64,000 nucleotides of DNA from Micromonospora craniellae. Lineage in GTDB: Bacteria; Actinomycetota; Actinomycetes; Mycobacteriales; Micromonosporaceae. A model generated the notes under the pieces. That model was not told the origin of the DNA. It saw only the letters and a list, made by a program, of their open reading frames with translations, and ran no database searches. Where the stretch lies: assembly GCF_014764405.1 (NCBI RefSeq), contig NZ_CP061725.1, positions 5,332,001-5,396,000 of the forward strand. The letters run 5' to 3'. The first letter of the stretch is position 1. Every line of letters starts with the position of its first letter. Of the stretch, positions 40,225 to 48,657 are shown in pieces. The translations under genes were made by a program, and so were the position numbers.

Positions 40225-42513
40225 ATGCCCCGCACCACCCGCCGGGCCGCTCTGCTGGCCACGGCAACCGCCACCATTGTCGCGGCCGGAGGGCTGACCA
40301 CCCTCACCGCCTCGGCCGCCGCCGCCGGCTGCCGTGTCGACTACCGGGTCACCAACCAGTGGTCCGGCGGCTTCGGCGCCGACGTGACCGTGACCAACCT
40401 CGGCGACCCGCTCACCGGCTGGACCGTCACCTGGACCTGGCCCGCCGCCGGTCAGCAGGTCAGCCAGGCATGGAACGCCACCGTCAGCCAGTCCGGCGCC
40501 CAGGTCACCGCCCGCAACGTGGACTACAACGCGGCACTCGGCACTGGCGCCAGCACCTCCTTCGGCTTCAACGGCTCCTGGTCCGGCAGCAACCCGCCGC
40601 CGACCGCCTTCGCCGTCAACGGCACCACCTGCACTGGCACGACCCCACCGACCACCACGCTCCCGCCCGTCACGCCCACCCCGCCGCCGACCACCCCGCC
40701 GCCCACCACCCCGCCGCCCACCACGCCACCGCCGACCACGCCACCGCCCACCACCCCGCCGGCCGGCACGATGCAGGCGGAGAACCTCGACCGGGGACTG
40801 GTCAGCGTCCGCGCAGGCGCCGGCAACCTGGTCTCCTGGCGACTGCTGGGCACCGAGACCTCCGGCGTGGCGTTCAACCTCTACCGGGGCGGCACCCGGG
40901 TCAACGCCACCCCGATCACCGGCGCGACCAACTACCTGGACAACGGCGCCGCCGCCGGTAGCGCGTACACCGTGCGGGCCGTCGTCGGCGGCGTCGAGCA
41001 GGCCGCCTCGGCGCCCGCTCTCCAGTTCCCGGCCGGCTACCTGGACGTGCCGTTGCAGATCCCGCCGGGCGGCACCACGCCCAGCGGCGAGGCGTACACC
41101 TACTCCGCCAACGACGCCAGCGTCGGCGACCTCGACGGTGACGGCCGCTACGAGTTCGTCGTCAAGTGGGACCCCTCCAACGCCAAGGACAACGCGCATT
41201 CCGGCTACACCGGCAACGTCTACGTCGACGCGTACACCCTGACCGGCACCCGCCTGTGGCGGATCGACCTGGGCCGCAACATCCGCGCCGGCGCCCATTA
41301 CACCCAGTTCCAGGTATACGACTACGACGGCGACGGCGACGCCGAGGTGGCCATGAAGACCGCCGACGGCACCCGCTCCGGCACCGGACAGGTCATCGGC
41401 AACGCCGGCGCCGACCACCGCAACTCCGGCGGATACGTCCTCGCCGGACCCGAGTACCTGACCATGTTCGACGGACGCACCGGCGCCGTCCTCTCCACCG
41501 TCGACTACGACCCGCCGCGCGGCAACGTCTCATCCTGGGGCGACAACTACGGCAACCGCGTCGACCGGTTCCTCGCCGCCACCGCCTACCTCGACGGGCA
41601 GCGCCCCTCGCTGATCATGGCCCGGGGCTACTACACCCGCGCGGTGATCGCCGCCTGGGACTTCCGCAACGGCAGCCTGACCAAGCGCTGGACCTTCGAC
41701 TCCAACGCCTCCGGCAACGGCGCCGCCGCAGGCCAGGGCAACCACGGCCTCTCCGTGGCCGACGTCGACGGCGACGGCCGCCAGGAGATCGTCTACGGCG
41801 CCGCCACCATTGATGACAACGGCCGCCTGCTGCACTCCACCGGCACCGGCCACGGCGACGCCATGCACGTCGGCGACCTGGATCCGGCCCGCCCCGGCCT
41901 GGAGGTCTTCAAGGTCAACGAGAGCGGCAGCCAGCCCAGCTCCTACCTCGCCGACGCCCGCACCGGGCAGCGCATCTGGTCCACCCCGGCCGGCGGCGAC
42001 AACGGCCGAGGCGTCTCCGGCGACATCTGGGCCGGCAGCCCCGGCGCCGAATCCTGGTCGTCCGCCGTCAGCGGCCTGTCCAACACCCGAGGCCAGAACG
42101 TCGGCCGCAAACCGTCCTCCACCAACTTCCTGATCTGGTGGGACGGCGACCCGGTACGCGAACTGCTCGACGCCACCCGGATCGACAAGTACGGCCCGAA
42201 CGGCGACACCCGCCTGCTCACCGGCAGCAACGTCGCCTCGAACAACGGCACCAAGTCGACGCCCGCGCTCTCCGGCGACATCCTCGGTGACTGGCGGGAG
42301 GAGGTCGTCTGGCGGACCAGCGACAACCGGGCCCTGCGGATCTACAGCACGCCCACCCAGACGAGCACCCGCCTGCCCACCCTCATGCACGACCTGCAGT
42401 ACCGGGTGGCCATCGCCTGGCAGAACACCGCCTACAACCAGCCACCACACCCGAGCTTCTTCCTCGGCGACGGCATGACCACCCCGCCGGCACCCCGCAT
42501 CTACCTGCGTTGA
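40225..42513 (+). CDS. Secreted rhamnogalacturonan lyase (PL11-type) with CBM2
   Basis: An exported pectin-degrading enzyme of 762 residues. Residues 1-34 are a signal peptide (MPRTTRRAALLATAT start, Ala-rich end). Residues 35-135 look like a family 2 carbohydrate-binding module (CRVDYRVTNQWSGGFGADV, WTVTWTWPAAGQQVSQAWN, ending TCTG). Residues ~138-180 are a Pro-Thr repeat linker. The catalytic part (~183-762) is the YesW/PL11-type lyase: DLDGDGRYEFVVKWDPSN and DYDGDGDAEVAMKTADGTRS are calcium loops, and VDGDGRQEIVYGAATIDDNG follows. GGAGGG lies six bases before ATG 40225. It acts outside the cell on rhamnogalacturonan I. Confidence 0.92.
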   Translation: MPRTTRRAALLATATATIVAAGGLTTLTASAAAAGCRVDYRVTNQWSGGFGADVTVTNLGDPLTGWTVTWTWPAAGQQVSQAWNATVSQSGAQVTARNVDYNAALGTGASTSFGFNGSWSGSNPPPTAFAVNGTTCTGTTPPTTTLPPVTPTPPPTTPPPTTPPPTTPPPTTPPPTTPPAGTMQAENLDRGLVSVRAGAGNLVSWRLLGTETSGVAFNLYRGGTRVNATPITGATNYLDNGAAAGSAYTVRAVVGGVEQAASAPALQFPAGYLDVPLQIPPGGTTPSGEAYTYSANDASVGDLDGDGRYEFVVKWDPSNAKDNAHSGYTGNVYVDAYTLTGTRLWRIDLGRNIRAGAHYTQFQVYDYDGDGDAEVAMKTADGTRSGTGQVIGNAGADHRNSGGYVLAGPEYLTMFDGRTGAVLSTVDYDPPRGNVSSWGDNYGNRVDRFLAATAYLDGQRPSLIMARGYYTRAVIAAWDFRNGSLTKRWTFDSNASGNGAAAGQGNHGLSVADVDGDGRQEIVYGAATIDDNGRLLHSTGTGHGDAMHVGDLDPARPGLEVFKVNESGSQPSSYLADARTGQRIWSTPAGGDNGRGVSGDIWAGSPGAESWSSAVSGLSNTRGQNVGRKPSSTNFLIWWDGDPVRELLDATRIDKYGPNGDTRLLTGSNVASNNGTKSTPALSGDILGDWREEVVWRTSDNRALRIYSTPTQTSTRLPTLMHDLQYRVAIAWQNTAYNQPPHPSFFLGDGMTTPPAPRIYLR

Positions 42514-42549
42514 CGTCGAGGTGAGAAGGCGGTAGGACAGAAACGGACA

Positions 42550-42596
42550 GGCACCGGGCCGCGATCGCGGAATCCGCACAATCGCAGCCCGGTGCC
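42550..42596. terminator. Bidirectional terminator hairpin
   Basis: GGCACCGGGC (42550-42559) pairs perfectly with GCCCGGTGCC (42587-42596), with extra pairing inside, between the lyase gene and the convergent oxidoreductase gene. Confidence 0.7.
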
Positions 42597-42745
42597 CCAC
42601 ACCGCGGCACCCCCGACCCGTCCCGACCGGGGAGTGCCGTACCACCACCGGTAACAAAGTTAAGCGGCCTCCGCGTCGCGAGGGTGACGCTGTCGTGAAG
42701 ATCGTGTTTCGTCCGCGTCGGACCGCTGTGACCTGGATTACCGCC

Positions 42746-43750
42746 TCAGCGGCGCAGGCCCCCGGCCACCTCGCCCGCGATCAGCTCGAACGAGCGCACC
42801 CGGTCGGCCACGTCGTACACCATCGCGGTCAGCATCAACTCGTCCGCGCCGGTACGCGCCAACAGCTCCCCCAACTGCCGACGGACCGTCTCCGGTGAAC
42901 CGGTCGCCTGCCCCTCCCGGCGCTGCACCACGAACTCCCGCTCCAGATCCGTGTACGGGTACGCCGCCGCCTCCTCCGGCGTGGCGAGCGGCTCCGGCCG
43001 CCCCGACCGCAACCGCAGGAACGACAACCCCGCCGGCCCGGACAACCACTCGGCCCGCTCGTCGGTCTCCGCGCAGACCGCGTTCACCGCCACCATCGCG
43101 TACGGCCGCTCCAACCACTGCGACGGGCGGAAACTCTGCCGGTACAACGCCAACGCCGGCAACGTGTTCTGCGCGCTGAAGTGATGCGCGAACGAGAACG
43201 GCAACCCCAGCACACCCGCCAGCCGGGCACTGAACCCGCTGGATCCGAGCAACCACACCGCAGGCCGCTGCCCCCGCCCCGGGGTGGCTGTGATCGGCCC
43301 CGACCCGTCCTCGCTGAAGTACTCCATCAGGTCGGCCAACTCCCGGGGGAAACCCTCCGCCGACAACCCCTCCATCGTCCGGCGCAACGCCAACGCGGTC
43401 ACCTGGTCGGTGCCCGGCGCGCGACCGATACCCAGGTCGATGCGGCCCGGATGCAACGCCTCCAACGTGCCGAACTGCTCCGCGACGACCAGCGGCGCGT
43501 GGTTCGGCAACATCACCCCACCCGACCCGAGGCGGATGGTCTCGGTGTGCGCGGCCAGGTGCGCGAGCAGCACCGCCGGCGCCGACGAGGCGATGGCCGG
43601 CATGTTGTGGTGCTCGGCCACCCAGAACCGGCGGTAGCCCCACTCGTCGGTACGCCGCGCCAACTCGCATGTGTGCCGCAACGCCTCGGTCGCGGAGGCG
43701 CCGGCCGCGACGGGGGCCAGGTCGAGGACAGACAACGGTACGTCGATCAC
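42746..43750 (-). CDS. Luciferase-like FMN-dependent oxidoreductase
   Basis: A 334-residue member of the LLM class, YhbW-like subgroup. LSVLDLAPVAAGASATEAL and RFWVAEHHNMPAIASSAPAV are the subgroup marks, followed by TIRLGSGGVMLPNHAPL, GIGRAPGTDQVT and VWLLGSSGFSARLAG. It probably uses reduced flavin and oxygen on an unknown substrate. It begins at the minus-strand ATG at 43750. The neighbouring Lrp gene, 54 bases away on the same strand, could be in one transcript with it. Confidence 0.88.
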   Translation of the reverse strand: MIDVPLSVLDLAPVAAGASATEALRHTCELARRTDEWGYRRFWVAEHHNMPAIASSAPAVLLAHLAAHTETIRLGSGGVMLPNHAPLVVAEQFGTLEALHPGRIDLGIGRAPGTDQVTALALRRTMEGLSAEGFPRELADLMEYFSEDGSGPITATPGRGQRPAVWLLGSSGFSARLAGVLGLPFSFAHHFSAQNTLPALALYRQSFRPSQWLERPYAMVAVNAVCAETDERAEWLSGPAGLSFLRLRSGRPEPLATPEEAAAYPYTDLEREFVVQRREGQATGSPETVRRQLGELLARTGADELMLTAMVYDVADRVRSFELIAGEVAGGLRR

Positions 43751-43804
43751 ACGGCTGCCAACCCGCCGGATGCCGCATCTGTTTTCTACCGCCGGGGACG
43801 TGAG

Positions 43805-44284
43805 TCATCCCATCCCGCGCGCCTGCTCGAAGATCAGGCTGGTCTGGGTGTGCTGCACGGCCGGATCCACGGCCAGGTGATCGAGCACGAAGTCCCGCAG
43901 CGCCTCCGCCGACGCCGCCCGCACGTGCAACACGTAGTCGTCCGCCCCGGCCACGTGGAACACCGACACCACCCCCGGCAGCCGGACCGAACGCGTCCGG
44001 AACGCGTCCACCGCCGCGCGCGCGTGCTCGGTCAACCGCACCGACACCAACGCCTGCAACGGCAACCCCACCGCCGCCGGATCCACCTCGGCGTGGAAAC
44101 CCCGGATCGCCCCACACTCCCGCAACGCCCGGGTACGCGCCAGACACGTCGACGGCGCCACCCCCACCCGCTCGGCCAGCGCATTGTTCGGCAACCGCCC
44201 GTCCGAGACCAGCTCGGTCAGGATCGCGCGATCGGTGTCGTCCAGGGCCGCGAACGGCCGCACATCGTTCGGAACGAGGGGCAT
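43805..44284 (-). CDS. Lrp/AsnC-family transcriptional regulator
   Basis: A 159-residue regulator. LDDTDRAILTELVSDGRLPN, then LAERVGVAPSTCLARTRALR and GAIRGFHAEVDPAAVG form the N-terminal helix-turn-helix. The C-terminal RAM domain (VVSVFHVAGADDYVLHVRAA) binds amino acids. I chose the ATG at 44284 because GGAGGA stands seven bases upstream; a GTG at 44299 is possible. It is divergent from a PLP-dependent lyase gene with a dyad between them, the layout seen for mdeR and the methionine gamma-lyase gene mdeA in Pseudomonas putida. It likely senses an amino acid, perhaps methionine. Confidence 0.9.
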   Translation of the reverse strand: MPLVPNDVRPFAALDDTDRAILTELVSDGRLPNNALAERVGVAPSTCLARTRALRECGAIRGFHAEVDPAAVGLPLQALVSVRLTEHARAAVDAFRTRSVRLPGVVSVFHVAGADDYVLHVRAASAEALRDFVLDHLAVDPAVQHTQTSLIFEQARGMG

Positions 44285-44319
44285 GGCACCATCCTCCACC
44301 GAACATCACCAACTCAGAT

Positions 44320-44358
44320 AGGGGTCTGTAGCGAATGATCTTCGGAACTATTGCCCCT
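44320..44358. promoter_or_regulatory. Dyad between lrp-like and lyase genes, probable Lrp operator
   Basis: CGAA-TGATC-TTCG (44332-44344) is a perfect dyad set nearly in the centre of a wider one, AGGGG (44320-44324) and CCCCT (44354-44358). It is positioned between the divergent starts, 30-50 bases from each, as expected for autoregulation plus control of the lyase. Confidence 0.45.
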
Positions 44359-44387
44359 GTGTGGCAACTTGTTCGATGCTTGCCGGC

Positions 44388-45545
44388 ATGACGACCGTGG
44401 ACACCCGAGCCGTGCACGCCGGCCGCGACGACCTCGCCGCGCTGGGCGTCCACGTGCCCCCGATCGACCTCTCCACCACCAACCCGCTGCCCTCGGTCCA
44501 CGACGGCGGCGACGCGTACGAACTCCTCGCCACCGGCGGCACCCCGCCGCCCGGCACCAGCGCCGTCTACCAGCGGCTCTGGAACCCCACCGTGGCCCGC
44601 TTCGAAACCGCCCTCGCCGAACTCGAAGACACCACCGACGCCGTCGCCTTCGCCAGCGGCATGGCCGCACTCACCGCCGCCCTGCTGGCCGCCACCCGCG
44701 ACGGCAGACGACACCTGGTCGCCGTCCGCCCGCTCTACGGCGGCACCGACCACGTGCTCGCCACCGGCCTGCTCGGCACCGACGTGACCTGGGCCCGCCC
44801 CGACGAGGTCGCCGCCGCGGTCCGCCCCGACACCGCCCTGGTCGTCGCCGAGACCCCCGCCAACCCCACCCTCGACCTCGTCGACATCCGCGTCCTCGCC
44901 GACGCCGCCGGCGACGTGCCACTGCTGATCGACAACACCGTCGCCACCCCGGTCCTCCAGCAACCCGCCCGCCACGGCGCCGCGCTCGTGCTGCACAGCG
45001 CCACCAAGAGCATCGGCGGACACGGCGATGTCCTCGCCGGCGTCGTCGCCGGCGACCCGCACTGGGCCGCCCGGCTGCGCCAGGTCCGCGCGCTCACCGG
45101 TGCGGTCCTGCACCCGCTCGGGGCCTACCTGCTGCACCGGGGCCTGCAGACGCTGCCGCTGCGGGTCCGCGCCCAACAGGCCGGCGCGGAGAAGATCGCC
45201 GCCTGGCTCGCCGACCACCCCGCCGTCGAACGCGTGCACCACCCCGGACTCGACGACCACGCCGGGCTCATCGGCCGCCAACTCGCCGGCCCCGGCAGCC
45301 TGCTCGCCTTCCGGGTACGCGGCGGCGCACCCGCCGCAGCGGCGGTCGCCGGCGCCTGCCGGCTGATCACCCATGCGGTCTCGCTCGGCGGCGTCGACAC
45401 CCTCGTCCAGCACCCGGCGTCGCTGACCCACCGCCCGGTCGACGGGGACGCCAAACCCGACGGCGGCCTGCTGCGGCTCTCGGTCGGACTGGAGGACCCC
45501 GAGGACCTGCGCGCCGACCTGGCCCAGGCGCTCGCCGTCGCCTGA
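44388..45545 (+). CDS. Cys/Met-metabolism PLP enzyme, methionine gamma-lyase-like
   Basis: A 385-residue enzyme of the cystathionine gamma-synthase/gamma-lyase family. TRAVHAGRDDLAALGVHVPP and YQRLWNPTVARFETALAELE are followed by AFASGMAALTAALLA, the RPLYGGTDHVL loop, ETPANPTLDLVDI, IDNTVATPVLQQP, the PLP lysine in LHSATKSIGGHGDVL, and SLGGVDTLVQHPA with the substrate Arg later. Members may be gamma-lyases or synthases. The divergent Lrp gene makes methionine gamma-lyase or a related catabolic lyase likeliest, but this is inference. ATG 44388 has no clear ribosome site; in-frame GTG 44361 and ATG 44376 are alternatives. Confidence 0.85.
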   Translation: MTTVDTRAVHAGRDDLAALGVHVPPIDLSTTNPLPSVHDGGDAYELLATGGTPPPGTSAVYQRLWNPTVARFETALAELEDTTDAVAFASGMAALTAALLAATRDGRRHLVAVRPLYGGTDHVLATGLLGTDVTWARPDEVAAAVRPDTALVVAETPANPTLDLVDIRVLADAAGDVPLLIDNTVATPVLQQPARHGAALVLHSATKSIGGHGDVLAGVVAGDPHWAARLRQVRALTGAVLHPLGAYLLHRGLQTLPLRVRAQQAGAEKIAAWLADHPAVERVHHPGLDDHAGLIGRQLAGPGSLLAFRVRGGAPAAAAVAGACRLITHAVSLGGVDTLVQHPASLTHRPVDGDAKPDGGLLRLSVGLEDPEDLRADLAQALAVA

Positions 45546-45561
45546 CCCGCCGAGCCTGCGG

Positions 45562-46205
45562 TCACGACTTCGGGCCGACGTGGCGGTCCAACGCGCCGAC
45601 CGCCTCCCGGCGCGCGACGGAGAGGCTGTTGCGGCGGTTCATCCGCCAGGCCACCCCGAGCAGGTCCAGCGCCCACTGGCACAGCCCCATGATGTCGGCC
45701 GACTCGTTGACGAACATGTAGCGCGGATAGACGTACGTCCTGCCCCGAACCGTGACCCGGTTGGCGAACCGGCAGCCGTCGGAGTGGAACAGGCCCCGCA
45801 GGAAACTGCCGGCATGCGCCTGCACGATCGGCCGTTGCCAAGCCGCTAGCACGATCGGTCGGCGGTGTTTGGGGCCCGGGCCGTGCTGCGGCAGCAGGCG
45901 ATTCGCAACACCGGCACCCGGGCGGCGGTGACCAGGTGCCCGTCGCCGAGATAGAGACCGAGCAGGTAGGCGTACTGATCGAGGTCTGTCGGATTCTCGA
46001 CCTCGCGGCGGCACCGGAAACAGCGCGACGCGGTGCTCAGTTGTCTCGGTTCCGGCTGGACCCGGCACCAGTGGCGGACGGTGGGGTAGGGCACCCCGAC
46101 GGCGCGGGCGACCTCCGCGACTGTTGCACCGCTGCGGTGCATCCGCAGCGCTCGGGAACGCAGATCAGGTGGGTGCACCGGGGCATTCTCGAACGCCCGT
46201 GCGAC
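45562..46205 (-). pseudogene. Broken HTH/LAGLIDADG-type gene
   Basis: The minus strand first encodes a helix-turn-helix (ALRMHRSGATVAEVARAVG, VPYPTVRHWCR), a paired-Cys stretch (RCFRCRREV) and the LAGLIDADG-like YLLGLYLGDGHL. The frame then fails near 45900. A second frame resumes with LLPQHGPGPKHRRPIVLAAW, FLRGLFHSDGC, YPRYMFVNESADIMGLC and LLGVAWRMNRRNSLSVARRE to the stop at 45562. An internal piece between the two (perhaps 40-50 residues, judging from related proteins known to me) is missing. The first conserved codon before ARAFENAP is GTC, not GTG, so the start is also lost. It lies directly 3' of a tRNA gene. Confidence 0.7.
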
Positions 46206-46210
46206 ACTTC

Positions 46211-46287
46211 TGGTGTCCCCGGTGGGACTCGAACCCACACTGTCGGAGGTTTGAGCTCCGTTTCTCTGCCAATTGGAATACGGGGAC
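46211..46287 (-). tRNA. tRNA with CAA (Leu) anticodon but class I variable loop
   Basis: Read on the minus strand it gives a 7-bp acceptor stem (GTCCCCG/CGGGGAC) and a three-bp D stem (TTC/GAA) with an 11-base loop containing GG. The anticodon stem is CGGAG/CTCCG with loop CTCAAAC, so the anticodon is CAA, reading UUG. The variable loop has five bases (ACAGT), the T arm is GTGGG/CCCAC with TTCGAGT, and an A discriminator and an encoded CCA follow. Bacterial tRNA-Leu normally has a long variable arm, which this lacks. It sits between the broken LAGLIDADG gene and pdtaR. Confidence 0.85.
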
Positions 46288-46393
46288 GTGCACGCTCAAC
46301 GCCTGTCGCGTCGGCCCATAGGTTACCCACTACGCTAGGAGCGGCGACACCCGGTACCGCGGGTGTCGGGCACAGACTGGGTGGGAGTGGCTC

Positions 46394-47020
46394 GTGGCCG
46401 AGACGCAGACGGATGCCGCGCGCAGGCGGGTACTGATCGCCGAGGACGAGGCGCTGATCCGGCTGGACCTGGCCGAGATGCTGGCCGAGGAAGGCTACGA
46501 GGTGGTCGGGGAGGCCGGCGACGGCGAGACCGCCGTGCGGCTGGCCGAGGAGCTCAAGCCCGATCTGGTCATTCTCGACATCAAGATGCCGATCATGGAC
46601 GGACTGGCCGCCGCCGAGCGGATCGCCGGCGCCCGGATCGCGCCGGTGATCATCCTGACCGCGTTCAGTCAGCGGGACCTGGTCGAGCGGGCCCGTGCGG
46701 CCGGCGCGATGGCGTACCTGGTCAAGCCGTTCCAGAAGTCCGACCTGGTGCCGGCGGTCGAGATCGCCCTGTCCCGCTACTCGGAGATCGCCGCGCTGGA
46801 GGCCGAGGTCGCCGGGCTCAACGACCGGCTGGAGGTCCGCAAGAGCGTCGAGCGGGCCAAGGGTGCGCTGATGACCACCTACAACATGACCGAGCCGCAG
46901 GCGTTCAAGTGGATCCAGCGCACGGCGATGGACCACCGGATGACCATGAAGGAGGTCTCCGAGCGCATCCTCGCCGAGACCGCAGGTGGCGGCGAGGTCA
47001 CTCGCCCGGCGGCTCCCTGA
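46394..47020 (+). CDS. pdtaR: ANTAR-domain response regulator PdtaR
   Basis: A 208-residue RNA-binding response regulator that controls transcription termination (antitermination) of target mRNAs. The receiver domain (residues ~12-130) has acidic E17/D18 in IAEDEALIRLD, phosphoacceptor D62 in LVILDIKMPIMDG, TAF after the fourth strand, and the Lys in YLVKPFQ. A coiled linker (RYSEIAALEAEVAGLNDRLE) leads to the ANTAR domain (KSVERAKGALMTTYNMTEPQ, AFKWIQRTAMDHRMTMKEV). GTG 46394 follows GGGAG by seven bases. The position near polA and pyk follows actinobacterial synteny (Rv1626). Its partner kinase is not in the window. Confidence 0.95.
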   Translation: MAETQTDAARRRVLIAEDEALIRLDLAEMLAEEGYEVVGEAGDGETAVRLAEELKPDLVILDIKMPIMDGLAAAERIAGARIAPVIILTAFSQRDLVERARAAGAMAYLVKPFQKSDLVPAVEIALSRYSEIAALEAEVAGLNDRLEVRKSVERAKGALMTTYNMTEPQAFKWIQRTAMDHRMTMKEVSERILAETAGGGEVTRPAAP

Positions 47021-47052
47021 CCGCCGCCGTCACGGGGCTGTCGTGATCCCCG

Positions 47053-48297
47053 GTGGCCGTTAGCGGCGGCATGGGTGCCCGGCGTTCCGCGCTGATCCGG
47101 CGACCTGGGGCACCTCGTGTGGGCGTACCCGGTGGTCGTCGGTTGGTCCTGGTGGTGTGCGGGCTGCTGGCGGTGGTGCTGGCGGGTTGTCCGGCGCCGC
47201 AGCGGCGCGACGCCGACCCGGAGCCGGCCCGGCTGCAGTGGCAGCGGGTGGAGTTGCCGAGCCCGGACGGGCCGGGTCGGGTCCTGGTGCGCGACCTGGT
47301 GGTGTGCGCCGGCCACCGGTACGCGGCCGGGGCGGTGGCGGATCCGGGCGGTGTCACCCGTCCGGCGCTCTGGTCCAGTGTGGACGGTGTGGCGTGGACG
47401 CCGGTGCCGTTGACCGCGGACTCGTTCTACGGGCGGCAGAGCGTGCTGTTCTCGGTCGGCTGCCGTGACGGCGCGGTCGCCGCGGTCGGCGGCAAGGTCG
47501 GTGGCGCGCACGGCAATCCCCGGGTGAGCACCTGGTGGCAGCGTCGGGACGGCACGCTTGTCGAGGTGGCGGCGTCGTTCGAGCTGTACGGCGGTCCGAA
47601 GGCGGTCAACGTGTCCCGGTTGGCCGGTGGTCCGGACGGGTGGTTGATCGTCGGGAACCGGGCCGGCGGGGCGGCGGCCTGGGTGTCGCCAGACGCGGCG
47701 GAGTTCGCGATCGTCGAGGGGGCGCCGGAGTTGGCCAGTGACGGCCAGGGTGTGACCTGGGCGTTCGACGCGGTGGCCGGGCCGTCCGGTTGGTTGGCGG
47801 TGGGCGGCCTGCTGGCGCCGGGTCGCATCGACCGTGACCCGGCGGCGTGGACCTCCTCGGACGGGCGTACCTGGCAGCGGACGGTTCTGCCGGGCGGCCA
47901 GGAGTACGAGGAGATGCAGCGGGTGGTCCTGGTCGACGGGGTGCCGCTGGGGGTGGGGTTGCGCGGGTGGGCGTTCGGCGCGTGGCGCCGGGAGCCGGCC
48001 GGGTGGACGGCGGCGGGCGGGTTCGGTCGGGTGGCCGGTGGGGTGCCATCGGTCGGGGGGTTGGCCGTCTCCGCCGGGCGGGTGCTGGCGGTGGTGTCCG
48101 ACGGTGAGCGGTACGGCGGTTGGCTCTCCGAGGACCGAGGCGACGGCTGGCGGCCGGTGGAGCTGCCGGTGGCGGCGCCGGTCGGGGCGGCCCGGGCGGT
48201 GAGTCTGTCGGCGGACGGGGGACGGTGGTGGCTGGCGGTGGACGACGGGGCGCAGACCTCGTTGTGGGTGGGGCAGCCGGGTGCGTCACAGAAGTGA
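47053..48297 (+). CDS. Predicted lipoprotein of repeated-beta type
   Basis: A 414-residue exported protein. A basic N-terminus (RRSALIRRPGAPRV) and hydrophobic core end at the lipobox LAGC near residue 46, so the protein is probably lipid-anchored by Lgt. The mature part has repeated short motifs of the kind DG-x-x-W (SSVDGVAWTPVPL, TSSDGRTWQRTVL, SEDRGDGWRPVEL), which suggests a beta-propeller similar to BNR/sialidase-like repeats. No catalytic motif is visible. The start at GTG 47053 is uncertain; GTG 47119 is also possible. The stop codon lies inside a terminator hairpin. The function is unknown. Confidence 0.7.
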   Translation: MAVSGGMGARRSALIRRPGAPRVGVPGGRRLVLVVCGLLAVVLAGCPAPQRRDADPEPARLQWQRVELPSPDGPGRVLVRDLVVCAGHRYAAGAVADPGGVTRPALWSSVDGVAWTPVPLTADSFYGRQSVLFSVGCRDGAVAAVGGKVGGAHGNPRVSTWWQRRDGTLVEVAASFELYGGPKAVNVSRLAGGPDGWLIVGNRAGGAAAWVSPDAAEFAIVEGAPELASDGQGVTWAFDAVAGPSGWLAVGGLLAPGRIDRDPAAWTSSDGRTWQRTVLPGGQEYEEMQRVVLVDGVPLGVGLRGWAFGAWRREPAGWTAAGGFGRVAGGVPSVGGLAVSAGRVLAVVSDGERYGGWLSEDRGDGWRPVELPVAAPVGAARAVSLSADGGRWWLAVDDGAQTSLWVGQPGASQK

Positions 48298-48305
48298 CGC
48301 ACCCG
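48278..48305 (+). terminator. Terminator hairpin containing the lipoprotein stop codon
   Basis: CGGGTGCGTCAC (48278-48289) pairs perfectly with GTGACGCACCCG (48294-48305) around the loop AGAA. The lipoprotein stop TGA (48295-48297) is in the right arm. A T-richer stretch (TTTTCG) follows about 15 bases later. Confidence 0.7.
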
Positions 48306-48657
48306 TAACTCTCGGTGGTTTTCGCTGTGGAAACATGATCTTCATGAGAGGGCCGCCGGGACGCCTGTCCGGGCGTGTCGGCGATGTTCCGTGGTGTTCC
48401 GACTGGCGCACAGGCATCGGCCAACGACCGGTCAGCGGATTGACCTGTTACGGGAGTGGCAGGCTTGACGGCGCTCTTCGTAACGGTTTCGCAGACCCCG
48501 CTCCGCCCTCTTCCTTGGCCGAATGAGTGTGGGTACGCTCCGCCAGCACGAGCCGTAATGCAGGGGGCGTCCCTGCCCGGCGGCGGCAGACGGGCCACAC
48601 CTTGTCGCCGCCCGCCGGGCCCGGTGCCCGCCTGCTTCTGGAGGAGGTCAGGAAGCC
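48306..48657. other. Intergenic region before the branched-chain transporter operon
   Basis: No convincing gene. It must contain the liv promoter; TACGCT (48534-48539) is a possible -10 box, but no good -35 at 17 bases was found. GGAGGAGG near 48640 serves the first gene. Confidence 0.4.

Noticed and set aside
40001..40961. A 320-codon frame overlapping the start of the lyase gene
   Set aside because: It is an out-of-frame reading of the CBM2 and linker; its His/Arg/Pro-rich composition is typical of a shifted frame.
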